64,000 bases of DNA, from positions 5,785,393-5,849,392 of the forward strand of contig OX639992.1 of NCBI GenBank assembly GCA_951828515.1, read 5' to 3'. The position numbers and the translations under genes are program-made. Positions 32,905 to 41,087 of this stretch are shown piece after piece. The DNA comes from an uncultured Poribacteria bacterium (GTDB lineage Bacteria > Poribacteria > WGA-4E > WGA-3G). The notes below the pieces were generated by a model. It searched no databases, was not told the origin of the DNA, and saw only the letters and a list, made by a program, of their open reading frames with translations. Each line of letters starts with the position of its first letter. The stretch's first letter is position 1.

Positions 32905-33660
32905 ATGACTGGTGAAGAAAAATTTCAGGTAGACCTTCAAGGCTATCTCGTGATAAAGAACGTCTTGACCGAAGATGAAGTCGCTGAGATGAATGCGTTT
33001 ATCGATAGAGAATCCAGCAATAGTTTGAGAGGACACGGCGATAGAGTGTCGAGTCTTTGGGGTGAACCCTTTAAGAGTCTGATTGACCATCCGAAGATTC
33101 TCCCGTATCTACTCGAGTTATTAGGTCCTCACGTCCGTTTAGACCACGATTATGCCATCTTTATGGATGAAGGGCAACAAGGGAGTAGATTGCACGGTGG
33201 TGAAGATGGTGGCGGACCTGGCGGTCCTGAGGCGGATCACTGGTACAAATATCGCGATGGTGTTATGCGCAACGGATTGTCTGTGATGAGCTATAATCTG
33301 GCGGATGCGCCGGAAGGTGCGGGTGGATTCGCCTGTATTCCGGGAAGCCATAAGAGCAACTTCTTACAGGAATTGCCGTCAGATGTGCGGCATTTCGAGC
33401 GTCCTGCACACTACGTTGTGCAACCCGCTGTCGAAGCGGGAGATGTGTTGTTCTTCACGGAAGCCCTTGTTCATGGGACGATGCCTTGGCGTGCAAAACA
33501 TCAACGCCGCTCCCTGCTCTACAAATATAGTCCGGGACACTCGGCATGGTCGGCGGAATATCACGATCTCAGCGAATACGGTGAACTCACCGAACAACAG
33601 AAACGGATGCTGTTGGCACCTTCGATCGGCAACCGTCCCCGCGTCATAGATGAGAATTGA
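32905..33660 (+). CDS. PhyH family dioxygenase, paralogue 3
   Basis: The 251-aa protein matches paralogues 1 and 2 but has a seven-residue insertion after the first 35 residues (RESSNSLRGHGDRVSS). The iron-site segment reads SRLHGGEDGG and the distal His EALVHGTMPW. It shares the leader GGAGTTGCTACATA with paralogue 1. It is the most diverged of the three, suggesting the array arose by successive duplications. Confidence 0.9.
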   Translation: MTGEEKFQVDLQGYLVIKNVLTEDEVAEMNAFIDRESSNSLRGHGDRVSSLWGEPFKSLIDHPKILPYLLELLGPHVRLDHDYAIFMDEGQQGSRLHGGEDGGGPGGPEADHWYKYRDGVMRNGLSVMSYNLADAPEGAGGFACIPGSHKSNFLQELPSDVRHFERPAHYVVQPAVEAGDVLFFTEALVHGTMPWRAKHQRRSLLYKYSPGHSAWSAEYHDLSEYGELTEQQKRMLLAPSIGNRPRVIDEN

Positions 33661-33942
33661 GGCATGCTAAACAAGGACAGATAAGTACCGTAGGGTAGGT
33701 TGAACGAAACTGAGAAACTCCAAAGGTATTCCAAATACTTCTCAAACTCAACATGTTATCTAACTATACTTAAGCTCTTAGTGAAACCCAACTCCAAAGC
33801 ACAAGCCCCAGAGCCCCAGAAAATAGGGCTATTTAGTTTTAGGTTTTTTGTCCGATTTATGCGAAAAGTCGGGAATCGGAGTTCCCTCCTACAAGCAGGG
33901 GCCGGGCCTCCGCGAGATCGAAATTCTAAAGTTTCGGAGAAC
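33661..33942 (+). other. Intergenic, no gene seen
   Basis: This contains the dispersed AACCCAACTCCAAAGC and GGGAATCGGAGTTCCCTCCT pieces; the latter palindrome is also inside the family B copy at 48865-48993. Confidence 0.4.
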
Positions 33943-34043
33943 TATAGTGGGTCTCAGAATTACTTATACACTCTACACCGGCGAGGTTAGGAAACCTCGC
34001 CAGCGAGATGGGGGCATCTATTCATTTTTAGGATCCACCATAA
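33943..34043. mobile_element. MITE-like element, family B (copy B2)
   Basis: Ends TATAGTGGGTC (33943) and GGATCCACCATA (ending 34043), with the GGCGAGGTTAGGAAACCTCG core hairpin. The GTGGATCC ends mark a sub-type of the family, also seen as a lone right end at 49131-49143. Confidence 0.65.
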
Positions 34044-34207
34044 ATCGCTCTGCCGCAGAAAAGTGTTGGGTTTCACTCACCATCTCTACAATGGGATAGG
34101 TATGGACAAACCTCATTTTTTTCATTTGTAAGGTTTTGGGTGGTACCCGTTCAACCCAACCTACAGTGGATTCAAAACATATCACGCAAAAAACAAGGAC
34201 ACCGCAA

Positions 34208-35374
34208 ATGCCAAACGTTCAACTCACTGGAAACCAGAGCGACTTCCTGAAAATCATTGTCGCCGCGGTAGGACGCGGTGACCTCGAAGCTGTCCGACAA
34301 TTGGTCGATGACAATCCGGCTTGGATTCACACCGTCGGTTCGCACGGTCGGACGATGCTGTGGGAAGCGGCATATCGAGGCAAACTGGAAATGGTTCAAT
34401 TCCTCCTTGAACGTGGTGCCGATATAAACTTGCCGGGTTGCTACCATATCGAGCATCGCCTTGAGATAACTTCTTACTGCGCCGCACGGCATAAGGGACG
34501 TGACCGTGTCGCAGATTACCTACTCCAGCACGGTGCGACAATCGACATTCATACCGCCGCCTACCTCGGAGATTACGATACCGTCCGCTCGTATCTCGAC
34601 AATGACGCAGATCTCGTCAACAAGGGGTATCTTCAGGCAGTAATGCTACCTGCGGGGAAACCTCATACCTTTGAACACCGAGAAACAGAATGGGCAACCC
34701 CGCTCTGCTACGCTGTCATGGGTGGAAACCTCGCGATCGTCGAACTACTTATTGAGCGAGGGGCGACAATCACGCCACATAGTGGACACTTGCTGGATTA
34801 TGCCATCTCGGAGGATCGGGTGGAAATTGCCAAGTTACTCCTTGAAAATGGGGCAGATCCGAGCAAGGCACCGCGCATCTTAGACGACAACTCCGAAATG
34901 AGCGTGCTACTCAAAGCGCATGGTGTCCCACCTAAGGACATAAACGCACAGAACCACATGGGATGGCCCCCGCTTGTTTACGCCTGCCGCGGAGATAACG
35001 GCGAACATCCAGAAGAGATCCAGCGACTCTTAGAACTCGGTGCTAATATTGATATTCAGAATTATAAAGGGAAAACGGGGTTACATTGTGCAGCGAAGGC
35101 GGGTTTTCTGAAAATCGTCAATCTGCTCATCGAGAAAGGTGCGACCGTTGATGCTACCGATAAGAATGGTGAAACCCCACTGTTTGAGGCAATCCGATCA
35201 ACGATAAAGAGTGGTGAAAAACAGCGAGCGGCGTTGGAAGCACTACTCGTCAAAGGTGCCGATCCGAATGTTAGGAATCGGAAAGGACTGACCCCGCTGC
35301 AAGTCGCGCAGCGGATGCGAAGGGCGGACGCGGGAAGAATTGTCGAGTTGTTGGAAAAATATGACGCCGTTTAG
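34208..35374 (+). CDS. Ankyrin-repeat protein
   Basis: The 388-aa protein consists almost wholly of ankyrin repeats of about 33 residues, for example GRTMLWEAAYRGKLEMVQFL, TPLCYAVMGGNLAIVELLIE, GKTGLHCAAKAGFLKIVNLL and GETPLFEAIRSTIKSGEK. They suggest protein binding; partner unknown. There is no signal peptide. The frame opens further upstream (34136), but that part is translated repeat DNA; ATG 34208 has AAGGA upstream. Confidence 0.9.
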   Translation: MPNVQLTGNQSDFLKIIVAAVGRGDLEAVRQLVDDNPAWIHTVGSHGRTMLWEAAYRGKLEMVQFLLERGADINLPGCYHIEHRLEITSYCAARHKGRDRVADYLLQHGATIDIHTAAYLGDYDTVRSYLDNDADLVNKGYLQAVMLPAGKPHTFEHRETEWATPLCYAVMGGNLAIVELLIERGATITPHSGHLLDYAISEDRVEIAKLLLENGADPSKAPRILDDNSEMSVLLKAHGVPPKDINAQNHMGWPPLVYACRGDNGEHPEEIQRLLELGANIDIQNYKGKTGLHCAAKAGFLKIVNLLIEKGATVDATDKNGETPLFEAIRSTIKSGEKQRAALEALLVKGADPNVRNRKGLTPLQVAQRMRRADAGRIVELLEKYDAV

Positions 35375-35557
35375 CACGTTCGTTGACCTGTAGGCGAAAC
35401 CCAACTGCATACTAAAGCCTTGAACACACAAAGACATTATAGAAAATCCAAAGATATGTGGCGACTTCGGTAGACTGGACACCACATCCTACGTGTCGCT
35501 GTCCGTTGTATCACAAACTTTATGAAGATTCAGAATTTAATCGGGTAGTTTTATCTA

Positions 35558-35600
35558 TACCCGGTGCGGTTAGGAAACCGCACCTACCGGGTTTGGGGAA
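35558..35600. repeat. Dispersed CCGGTGCGGTTAGG palindrome
   Basis: CCCGGTGCGGTTAGGAAACC followed by GCACCTACCGGG forms a hairpin. Related copies are at 32768-32800, inside 50190-50279, and split by an insertion at 53630-53733. Confidence 0.6.
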
Positions 35601-35621
35601 CAGTATAAAAGGAGGATTGTG

Positions 35622-36218
35622 ATGACTGACGAAGAAATTGCCAGACATTCAAAACTGCTCCACCAGGAAGCAAGCGAATTGCTCGAAAAAGAGGGTTTGC
35701 TTTTGATGCTCAGGTCTTTTGGTACTACCAGGGTTATCGGAAGTTACACCCTGGATACAATGACATGGCCCGATATTGACATCAGTATGAATCTACCCAA
35801 TGAACACAACGTAGAACTGTTCTTTGAGATTGCTAAAAGAATCGCAACGAAGTTCGAGATAACAAAGATGTCATATTCAAATCACTTCATTCGCGGCTTC
35901 CCTGGATTCGACCACGGGCTTTATTGGGGCACCCAACTCCGCTACAGGGGACGGGAATGGAAGATAGATCTCTGGGGGTATGACGACACGGATTATCAAA
36001 AACATATCGCTGATGCCGATGCGCTGCACCACCAACTACAACAGGCAGATCGCCTCGCGATTCTACGCATCAAACACGTTATCTGTCAACACCCGGATTA
36101 TCGCGGGAACGTTTATAATAGTATGGCAATTTATCGGGCTGTCCTTGAAGATAAAGTTGAAACTGTGGATGAATTCAACGCATGGCTGAAAAATAATTCG
36201 CAAACCGAAACCAGATAG
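35622..36218 (+). CDS. Nucleotidyltransferase-fold protein
   Basis: The 198-aa protein has the minimal nucleotidyltransferase signature VIGSYTLDTMTWPDIDISM (GS followed by D-x-D) near residues 33-51 and a later basic segment KIDLWGYDD that could supply the third carboxylate. Relatives include GrpB-like and aminoglycoside-modifying nucleotidyltransferases. ATG 35622 is preferred; AAAGGAGG lies just upstream. It is the first of three closely spaced genes with the 2H phosphoesterase and the aminoglycoside acetyltransferase remnant. Confidence 0.7.
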   Translation: MTDEEIARHSKLLHQEASELLEKEGLLLMLRSFGTTRVIGSYTLDTMTWPDIDISMNLPNEHNVELFFEIAKRIATKFEITKMSYSNHFIRGFPGFDHGLYWGTQLRYRGREWKIDLWGYDDTDYQKHIADADALHHQLQQADRLAILRIKHVICQHPDYRGNVYNSMAIYRAVLEDKVETVDEFNAWLKNNSQTETR

Positions 36219-36232
36219 TGTAAAGAAAAAAC

Positions 36233-36997
36233 ATGATAACCATCACCCACGATAAAATCCTCGGTTTTACACCACTTTGGGCACCTTACAACGGGTTCTC
36301 ACTCCTATTCGACAATCCTGATAACGGATTTTCGCCGCTACAACAGAACGAGGCACTCATGAAATTGGATAGCACTCCAAGCCATCCAACTTTGAGACTT
36401 TATCAAGCCTTTGTTGACGCGCTCAATAGTATTGACACCCATCTGCTAACACATACATACCTCTTTTGTCCACTGCCTCCGAGTACTTACCATGTTACCG
36501 TTTGGGACGGCTTGAATGTCGGGAACCTCGTAGATGTTGCCCCTGTGGAACAAGAAAAGTGGGGAGACTTCGTAAGAAATCTGCCCAATACATTTCATGA
36601 AAATAGTGAGTTTACCCGCTGGACATGTGCCTCTGCATTGACCCAAAATTCGGATTGGAACATCACTTTTCAGTATGATACACTCCATAAATGGAGTTCC
36701 GGGATGGGTATCCTTTTGAAACCGGCAGATCAAGAATCGAAACGGCTCCTCAAAGAGATTGAAAACCGTCGTGAAGAACTCTACAGAAATTTTCCTACAA
36801 TAATCAAGTATTCTGAATACGCGCCTCACGTTACACTTGGCTATTTCGCCAACATAGAATCAGCACAGTTAGCAGCACCTCTCGTCGCGGATTGGGCAAA
36901 AATCTTTGAAGAAGCGGCACGAGATCTCACTATCACCTACCATAGCATCAGCCTTTACGGTTTCACCGATATGATAACTTTTTTTAAGACCACATAA
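36233..36997 (+). CDS. 2H phosphoesterase superfamily protein
   Basis: The 254-aa protein carries two H-x-T motifs, TYHVTVWDG near residue 87 and APHVTLGYF near residue 197, the paired catalytic motifs of 2H phosphoesterases (RNA ligase-like cyclic phosphodiesterases). The substrate may be a cyclic or oligonucleotide, but nothing here decides it. Its stop overlaps the next start (TAATG at 36995-36999), so it is coupled to the acetyltransferase gene. Confidence 0.75.
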   Translation: MITITHDKILGFTPLWAPYNGFSLLFDNPDNGFSPLQQNEALMKLDSTPSHPTLRLYQAFVDALNSIDTHLLTHTYLFCPLPPSTYHVTVWDGLNVGNLVDVAPVEQEKWGDFVRNLPNTFHENSEFTRWTCASALTQNSDWNITFQYDTLHKWSSGMGILLKPADQESKRLLKEIENRREELYRNFPTIIKYSEYAPHVTLGYFANIESAQLAAPLVADWAKIFEEAARDLTITYHSISLYGFTDMITFFKTT

Positions 36998-37727
36998 TGA
37001 AAACACCCTACACACACGAAAAACTCATTCAAGACTTTGCCAATCTCGGTATTGTGCAAGGGGATACGCTTTTTATTCATTCATCCTTCAAAAGTTTAGG
37101 TCCAGTCGAGAGTGGCGCTGGTACGGTCATCTCAGCGTTAGAAACTGCAGTCGGAGAGGAAGGACTGATTCTGATGCCAACCTTCAGCCTTTTACCGAGC
37201 CGTGAAGAACGCGTCGCCGCGTGGCATGTCGACAAACGCCGTCTACGGTGGGTTGGCTGACGGAGTTTTTTCGGCAGATGTCCGGTACCCATCGCTCTAA
37301 CCATTATTCGCACCCGATTGCTGCTCGCGGCAGAGACGCAAAGGCGTTTGTGTCGGATCACCTCCGACGCGAAGGCTACCAATCACCGTGGGATCATTCC
37401 CCGTGGGGAAGGACTTACGGCACGCACTCACCGATGTTTCGCGCCTATACAATGAACGCTAAACTCCTTATGATCGGTGTCGATTACGCGACCTCGACTT
37501 ATATCCATCTCGTCGAGGTTATCCACTGGAACAAACGTCTCACCGACGATCCACGGGCAGAATATTTTCGTCTGAAGCGTCCAGAACTCGGTGAGTTTTG
37601 GGAGAGATTCGGTCAGTTGAAACAGGGACAGGTGGGCAATTCCGTCTGTCGGTTGTTTCATATTAAGACGTATGTGGACACACTTTTGGCAGAGGTAGCG
37701 CGCAATCCCGAACCTTATGTGGTATAA
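36997..37727 (+). pseudogene. Aminoglycoside N(3)-acetyltransferase-like gene with a one-base frameshift
   Basis: The two frames together spell an AAC(3)-family protein: first LGIVQGDTLFIHSSFKSLGP and LILMPTFS, then TPSTVGWLTEFFRQ, HPIAARG and LLMIGVDYATSTYIHLVEVI. The first frame stops at 37258-37260 after WHVDKRRLRWVG. Adding one A at the AAA near 37232 restores HVDKTPSTVG, and a single frame of about 243 aa to 37727. The antibiotic-acetylating role is only by family; many members have other substrates. A homopolymer sequencing error would look the same. Confidence 0.75.
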
Positions 37728-37796
37728 CGGTTTATAATTTATAGACATAGCACCCCTAATGAAGATTAAGAATTGAATCGGGGAATGTAGGTATTC

Positions 37797-37845
37797 ATTG
37801 TCTGAATCAGGATTGACAGGATTCAAGGATTTACAAGATTATCGA
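37797..37845 (+). repeat. Copy of the TCTGAATCAGGATT dispersed repeat
   Basis: TCTGAATCAGGATTGACAGG followed by ATTCAAGGATTTACAAG is a relative of the repeat at 11990-12236. Confidence 0.6.
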
Positions 37846-37928
37846 GCCTGCTTGATTAAAAACTGTCTTTTATAGAATGACCCAAATATTTTATTAAACT
37901 TCATACGGGGTGGAAAAAGGAGAGATAG

Positions 37929-39530
37929 ATGAAAGCAATCCATTCTGCGCTGCTTTTGGTGTACTGCATTCTGCTCTCCTATAGCGAAGTAGGAAACCGC
38001 CTCCACGCAGACGACTCTAATCAGCAGGTGGGTGTAACGGATGCATCAAATAGAAACAGGCACAATGCGCTCACGCCGAGCTGGGTACCGCAACCGAGCG
38101 ACATAGCGCACGTCAAAGAACAGCGACTTTTAGCTACCGTTAAAACTGCACAGAAAGCATTGATTGAAGCCCGCAAAGACGAAAAGGCTTGGGGCGCGTT
38201 AGGCAATATCTATTTTGTTCACGGATGGGAAGTAGAAGCCGCCAAGTGTTACCGAAGTGCTGTTGAAATTGCACCGAGTGAATTCCGCTGGTTATACTAC
38301 CTCGGATTGACCACCTATAAAGTCAATCCACAAACTGCCGCCGAAACACTCTCCGAAGCCATCAAACTTGACCCGCAATACACGCCCGCCCATATTTACC
38401 GCGCAGCGGCACTCCGAAGCCTCGGACACATAACGCAAGCGAAAACCCATCTTGAAACCGCTAACGAATTAGATCCTCAGAACCCGTATGCGTCTTTATG
38501 GCTCGGTGAACTCGCACTCGCCGTCCAGCAGTTTGAAGCCGCACAAAACCACTTGCAACGCGCCTTAAAACTGAATCCAGAACAGAGCGAAGCGCACGCT
38601 GCAATGGCACAAGTTACGAGAGTCCTCGGAGAAACGGATGCCGCTACCGAGCATGCGCATGCATCACGAAAACGAACAAGATATACACAGATGCACGATC
38701 CGCTGTGGTGGGATGTGCTAAAACTCGGCGTAACTGCACAGCGATATGCTGAACGTGGAAACCGATACCTACAGCAAGGAGACTTCAAACGTGCGGTCAG
38801 TGAGTTAGAGATAGCAATATCAGGACTCGATACGGACCCACACCTCTGGCTCAATTATGGAATTGCGCTCCTGCTTAGCAGGCAGTCCAATGAAGCCACT
38901 ACTGTTTTAGAAAATACATTGACCGTTATCCGAGACACCGAGAACACAACCCGGAATCCAACAGAGATCGCTGATTTAAAAGTCCAAAGTCACTACAATT
39001 TAGGACTCGCTTACTATCAAGGTGGTAAAATCGAGAAAGCGATTGCCGCTTACCAAACAGCGATCCAACTTGCCCCGAATTTCGCTGATGCATACGGTGG
39101 GCTTGGGGTTATATACTGGCGTTCTGGAGATCTCGATGCCGCGATTCGCCACTGTCAAAAAGCGATTAAGATTTCGCCCAAAAACATCGAGTTTCACCAA
39201 AATTTGACCCAGATTTATTGGCAGAAAGGGATGTACGATAGAGCCGCAATCGGATACCGGATTATCCTGGAACTGAACCCTTCAGATGAAAACGCGCTGC
39301 ACCATCTCGGCATAATTTTGCTGTGGAAACAGGAGTATGATGAATCCGTTTCTTGCTTTCAAAAAGTGCTTCAACGTAACCCGGACAATGCACTCACACA
39401 CGGGGCTTTAGGAACCGCCTATTACAGGTTGGGGAAGGAAGGTCCCGCTATTCATGCATTTCAAGAGGTGCTCCGTCTGGACCCACAGAACCAAGATGCC
39501 CGCAAGATGCTCGAACGGCTCGGACGGTAA
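37929..39530 (+). CDS. Exported TPR-repeat protein
   Basis: The 533-aa protein begins with a signal peptide (MKAIHSALLLVYCILLSYSE). From about residue 60 to the end it is built of tetratricopeptide repeats of 34 residues, such as AWGALGNIYFVHGWEVEAAK, PASLWLGELAL-type units and AYGGLGVIYWRSGDLDAAIR. TPR proteins act as scaffolds; the partner is unknown. AAAGGAGAG precedes the start. A family B element begins 2 bp after the stop codon. Confidence 0.9.
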   Translation: MKAIHSALLLVYCILLSYSEVGNRLHADDSNQQVGVTDASNRNRHNALTPSWVPQPSDIAHVKEQRLLATVKTAQKALIEARKDEKAWGALGNIYFVHGWEVEAAKCYRSAVEIAPSEFRWLYYLGLTTYKVNPQTAAETLSEAIKLDPQYTPAHIYRAAALRSLGHITQAKTHLETANELDPQNPYASLWLGELALAVQQFEAAQNHLQRALKLNPEQSEAHAAMAQVTRVLGETDAATEHAHASRKRTRYTQMHDPLWWDVLKLGVTAQRYAERGNRYLQQGDFKRAVSELEIAISGLDTDPHLWLNYGIALLLSRQSNEATTVLENTLTVIRDTENTTRNPTEIADLKVQSHYNLGLAYYQGGKIEKAIAAYQTAIQLAPNFADAYGGLGVIYWRSGDLDAAIRHCQKAIKISPKNIEFHQNLTQIYWQKGMYDRAAIGYRIILELNPSDENALHHLGIILLWKQEYDESVSCFQKVLQRNPDNALTHGALGTAYYRLGKEGPAIHAFQEVLRLDPQNQDARKMLERLGR

Positions 39531-39531
39531 T

Positions 39532-39649
39532 TATGGTAAAGCCCACAATTAATTATACATTCAAAGATTGGCGAGGTTAGGAACCCTCGCCAGCGAGTCG
39601 GGGGTTTTGTGTTTCTGAGAGTGTCCATGTATCTTCGGGCTTCAGTATA
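39532..39649. mobile_element. MITE-like element, family B (copy B3)
   Basis: Ends TATGGTAAAGCCC (39532) and GGGCTTCAGTATA (ending 39649) around TTGGCGAGGTTAGGAACCCTCGCC. It abuts the TPR stop codon. Confidence 0.65.
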
Positions 39650-39680
39650 AAAAAAGATGGGCATCACATTCGCGATGCCC
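39648..39680 (-). terminator. Rho-independent terminator of the LamG gene
   Basis: On the minus strand GGGCATC (39680-39674) pairs with GATGCCC (39665-39659) around an 8-nt loop, followed two to three bases later by a run of T. It lies about 65 bp after the LamG stop. The T-run touches the end of element B3. Confidence 0.7.
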
Positions 39681-39743
39681 ACTCTTGGTTCATTTGGTTA
39701 TGGAGACGGGTGTCTACTGCCAGCTTGGTCCTCGCGGGGTAAA

Positions 39744-40544
39744 CTATTCAGGTACCCCAAGATACCCACTTTTTATCGTCCCCCATTTTGTGGATAACTT
39801 GTTCGCCGCCTCAACAGCAAAAACCTGATCCATCGCTGTTTGGATTTCGCCTTGATCCAGCGCGACGCTCCAGATAGCGACTTCATCGACGCGTCCGATG
39901 TAATGCTCGCGATTGCCTTCGCTATTGCGTCCAATCGAGACAGGAACATCGTTGGTATCAATTTTCCCCTTGGCATCCCCGTCCACTTCTACTTCACCAT
40001 TATAGTAAAGTACCATCTTGCTCCCATCGTAGGTGGCAGTTACATGCGTCCACTTCTTCGGGGGCAAGTTCGAAGTCGTAGCATCACCGATCCGTTTTTC
40101 TGTCCCCTTATCAACAGAGATAATAAACCCTGTCTTTCCATTATTACCACCAAACTCATAGAACCCATAGACCATCCATGGGGCGGTATCTCCTGCCCAG
40201 GTTTTCACAATAATACGGAACCACTCGTCTGTGAACTCGGTCGGATACACCCAACACATCAAAGTGATTTCGTCCGTGATATCCAAAGAATCGGAATCTG
40301 GTACTTCAATCCAACCGCCGGATTCGCCGCTCAGCTCGACTGACTGGCCAATTTTGCCCTTGGTCCGTTTCCCTTTGTGGATTATCCCATCATTTTTATT
40401 CCCGGACTTATCTTTGGCTGTATCACCTTTCGCTTCGTCGAAGGAAAGATAGAGTGCCAACTCGTCTTCCCGGACAGCGTCGCCAATCGTGCTGAACGCG
40501 ATAACACATCCAAGTGATAAAAGAGATAGGGCTAAAACCTTCAT
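39744..40544 (-). CDS. Exported LamG/concanavalin-like domain protein
   Basis: The 266-aa protein has a signal peptide (MKVLALSLLSLGCVIAFSTI) and one LamG-like jelly-roll domain: LALYLSFDEAKGDTAKDKSG, IEVPDSDSLDITDEITLMCW, WTHVTATYDGSKMVLYYNGE and YIGRVDEVAIWSVAL. Such domains bind carbohydrate or protein at the cell surface. CAGGAGG lies upstream of the start on the minus strand. No partner gene is adjacent. Confidence 0.88.
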   Translation of the reverse strand: MKVLALSLLSLGCVIAFSTIGDAVREDELALYLSFDEAKGDTAKDKSGNKNDGIIHKGKRTKGKIGQSVELSGESGGWIEVPDSDSLDITDEITLMCWVYPTEFTDEWFRIIVKTWAGDTAPWMVYGFYEFGGNNGKTGFIISVDKGTEKRIGDATTSNLPPKKWTHVTATYDGSKMVLYYNGEVEVDGDAKGKIDTNDVPVSIGRNSEGNREHYIGRVDEVAIWSVALDQGEIQTAMDQVFAVEAANKLSTKWGTIKSGYLGVPE

Positions 40545-40662
40545 AAAATTTACCTCCTGTTCCAGTGTAACTCACTATGAACATTCAGATAGTTTCTGCG
40601 TAATGCAGTTCCCTTTAGGTAACACATTCATTTTAGCACGGCTTCTATTTTTGGGCAAATTT

Positions 40663-40781
40663 TATAGTAAATCCCACAATTAACTTTACATTGGCGAGGT
40701 TAGGAAACCTCGCCAGCGGGCGAGTGTATTCGCGGATTTGTTGCTCTTTAAAGTGTAAACATATTTTCGGATTTTACTATA
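40663..40781. mobile_element. MITE-like element, family B (copy B4)
   Basis: A 119-bp element with ends TATAGTAAATCCC (40663) and GGATTTTACTATA (ending 40781) and the GGCGAGGTTAGGAAACCTCG hairpin. It differs from copy B5 (44634-44752) at only one position that I could find, in the same orientation; the two flank the LRR gene. Confidence 0.8.
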
Positions 40782-40856
40782 ACCATCATCCTTAAAAGCA
40801 TTCAGTAGAAAAATGTCAATGCCTTTGATACTGCTAAAGATGTTCTCCTTTGTATG

Positions 40857-40893
40857 AAAAAAGTGAAGGGGCGCGGTGAGAGACCCCGCCCCT
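40857..40893 (-). terminator. Terminator of the LRR gene
   Basis: On the minus strand AGGGGCG (40893-40887) pairs with CGCCCCT (40873-40867), extended by GGT/ACC, and is followed by TTTTTT (40862-40857). The family A element at 40931-41082 now lies between it and the LRR stop. Confidence 0.65.
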
Positions 40894-40930
40894 GAGAAAT
40901 CGCTATTAGAAGATCGCTCCTACAGTGTTC

Positions 40931-41082
40931 ATGACTTACGCAATTTTGGATCCCGGGACGAAATCAGTTGTCCAGCATCTAAGAATGCGCAATAATGCAC
41001 GTCGAATTTGGGCGAGTACGCCGCAGAATTGCGCTACTACAAACCAAAAGCTTCACAAAAACAAGCGAACTGCGTAAGTCCT
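40931..41082. mobile_element. MITE-like element, family A (copy A2)
   Basis: Ends GACTTACGCA (40933) and TGCGTAAGTCCT (ending 41082). The interior carries the GCACGTCGAATTTGGGCGAG palindromic repeat. AGTGTT occurs directly outside both ends (40924-40929 and 41084-41089), a possible target duplication. It lies 5 bp after the LRR stop codon. Confidence 0.7.
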
Positions 41083-41087
41083 AAGTG

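Noticed and set aside
37221..37260. Programmed frameshift in the acetyltransferase gene
   Set aside because: The site (GACAAACGCC) has no slippery heptamer or obvious downstream stimulator, and relatives I know of are single-frame; a plain deletion or sequencing error is simpler.
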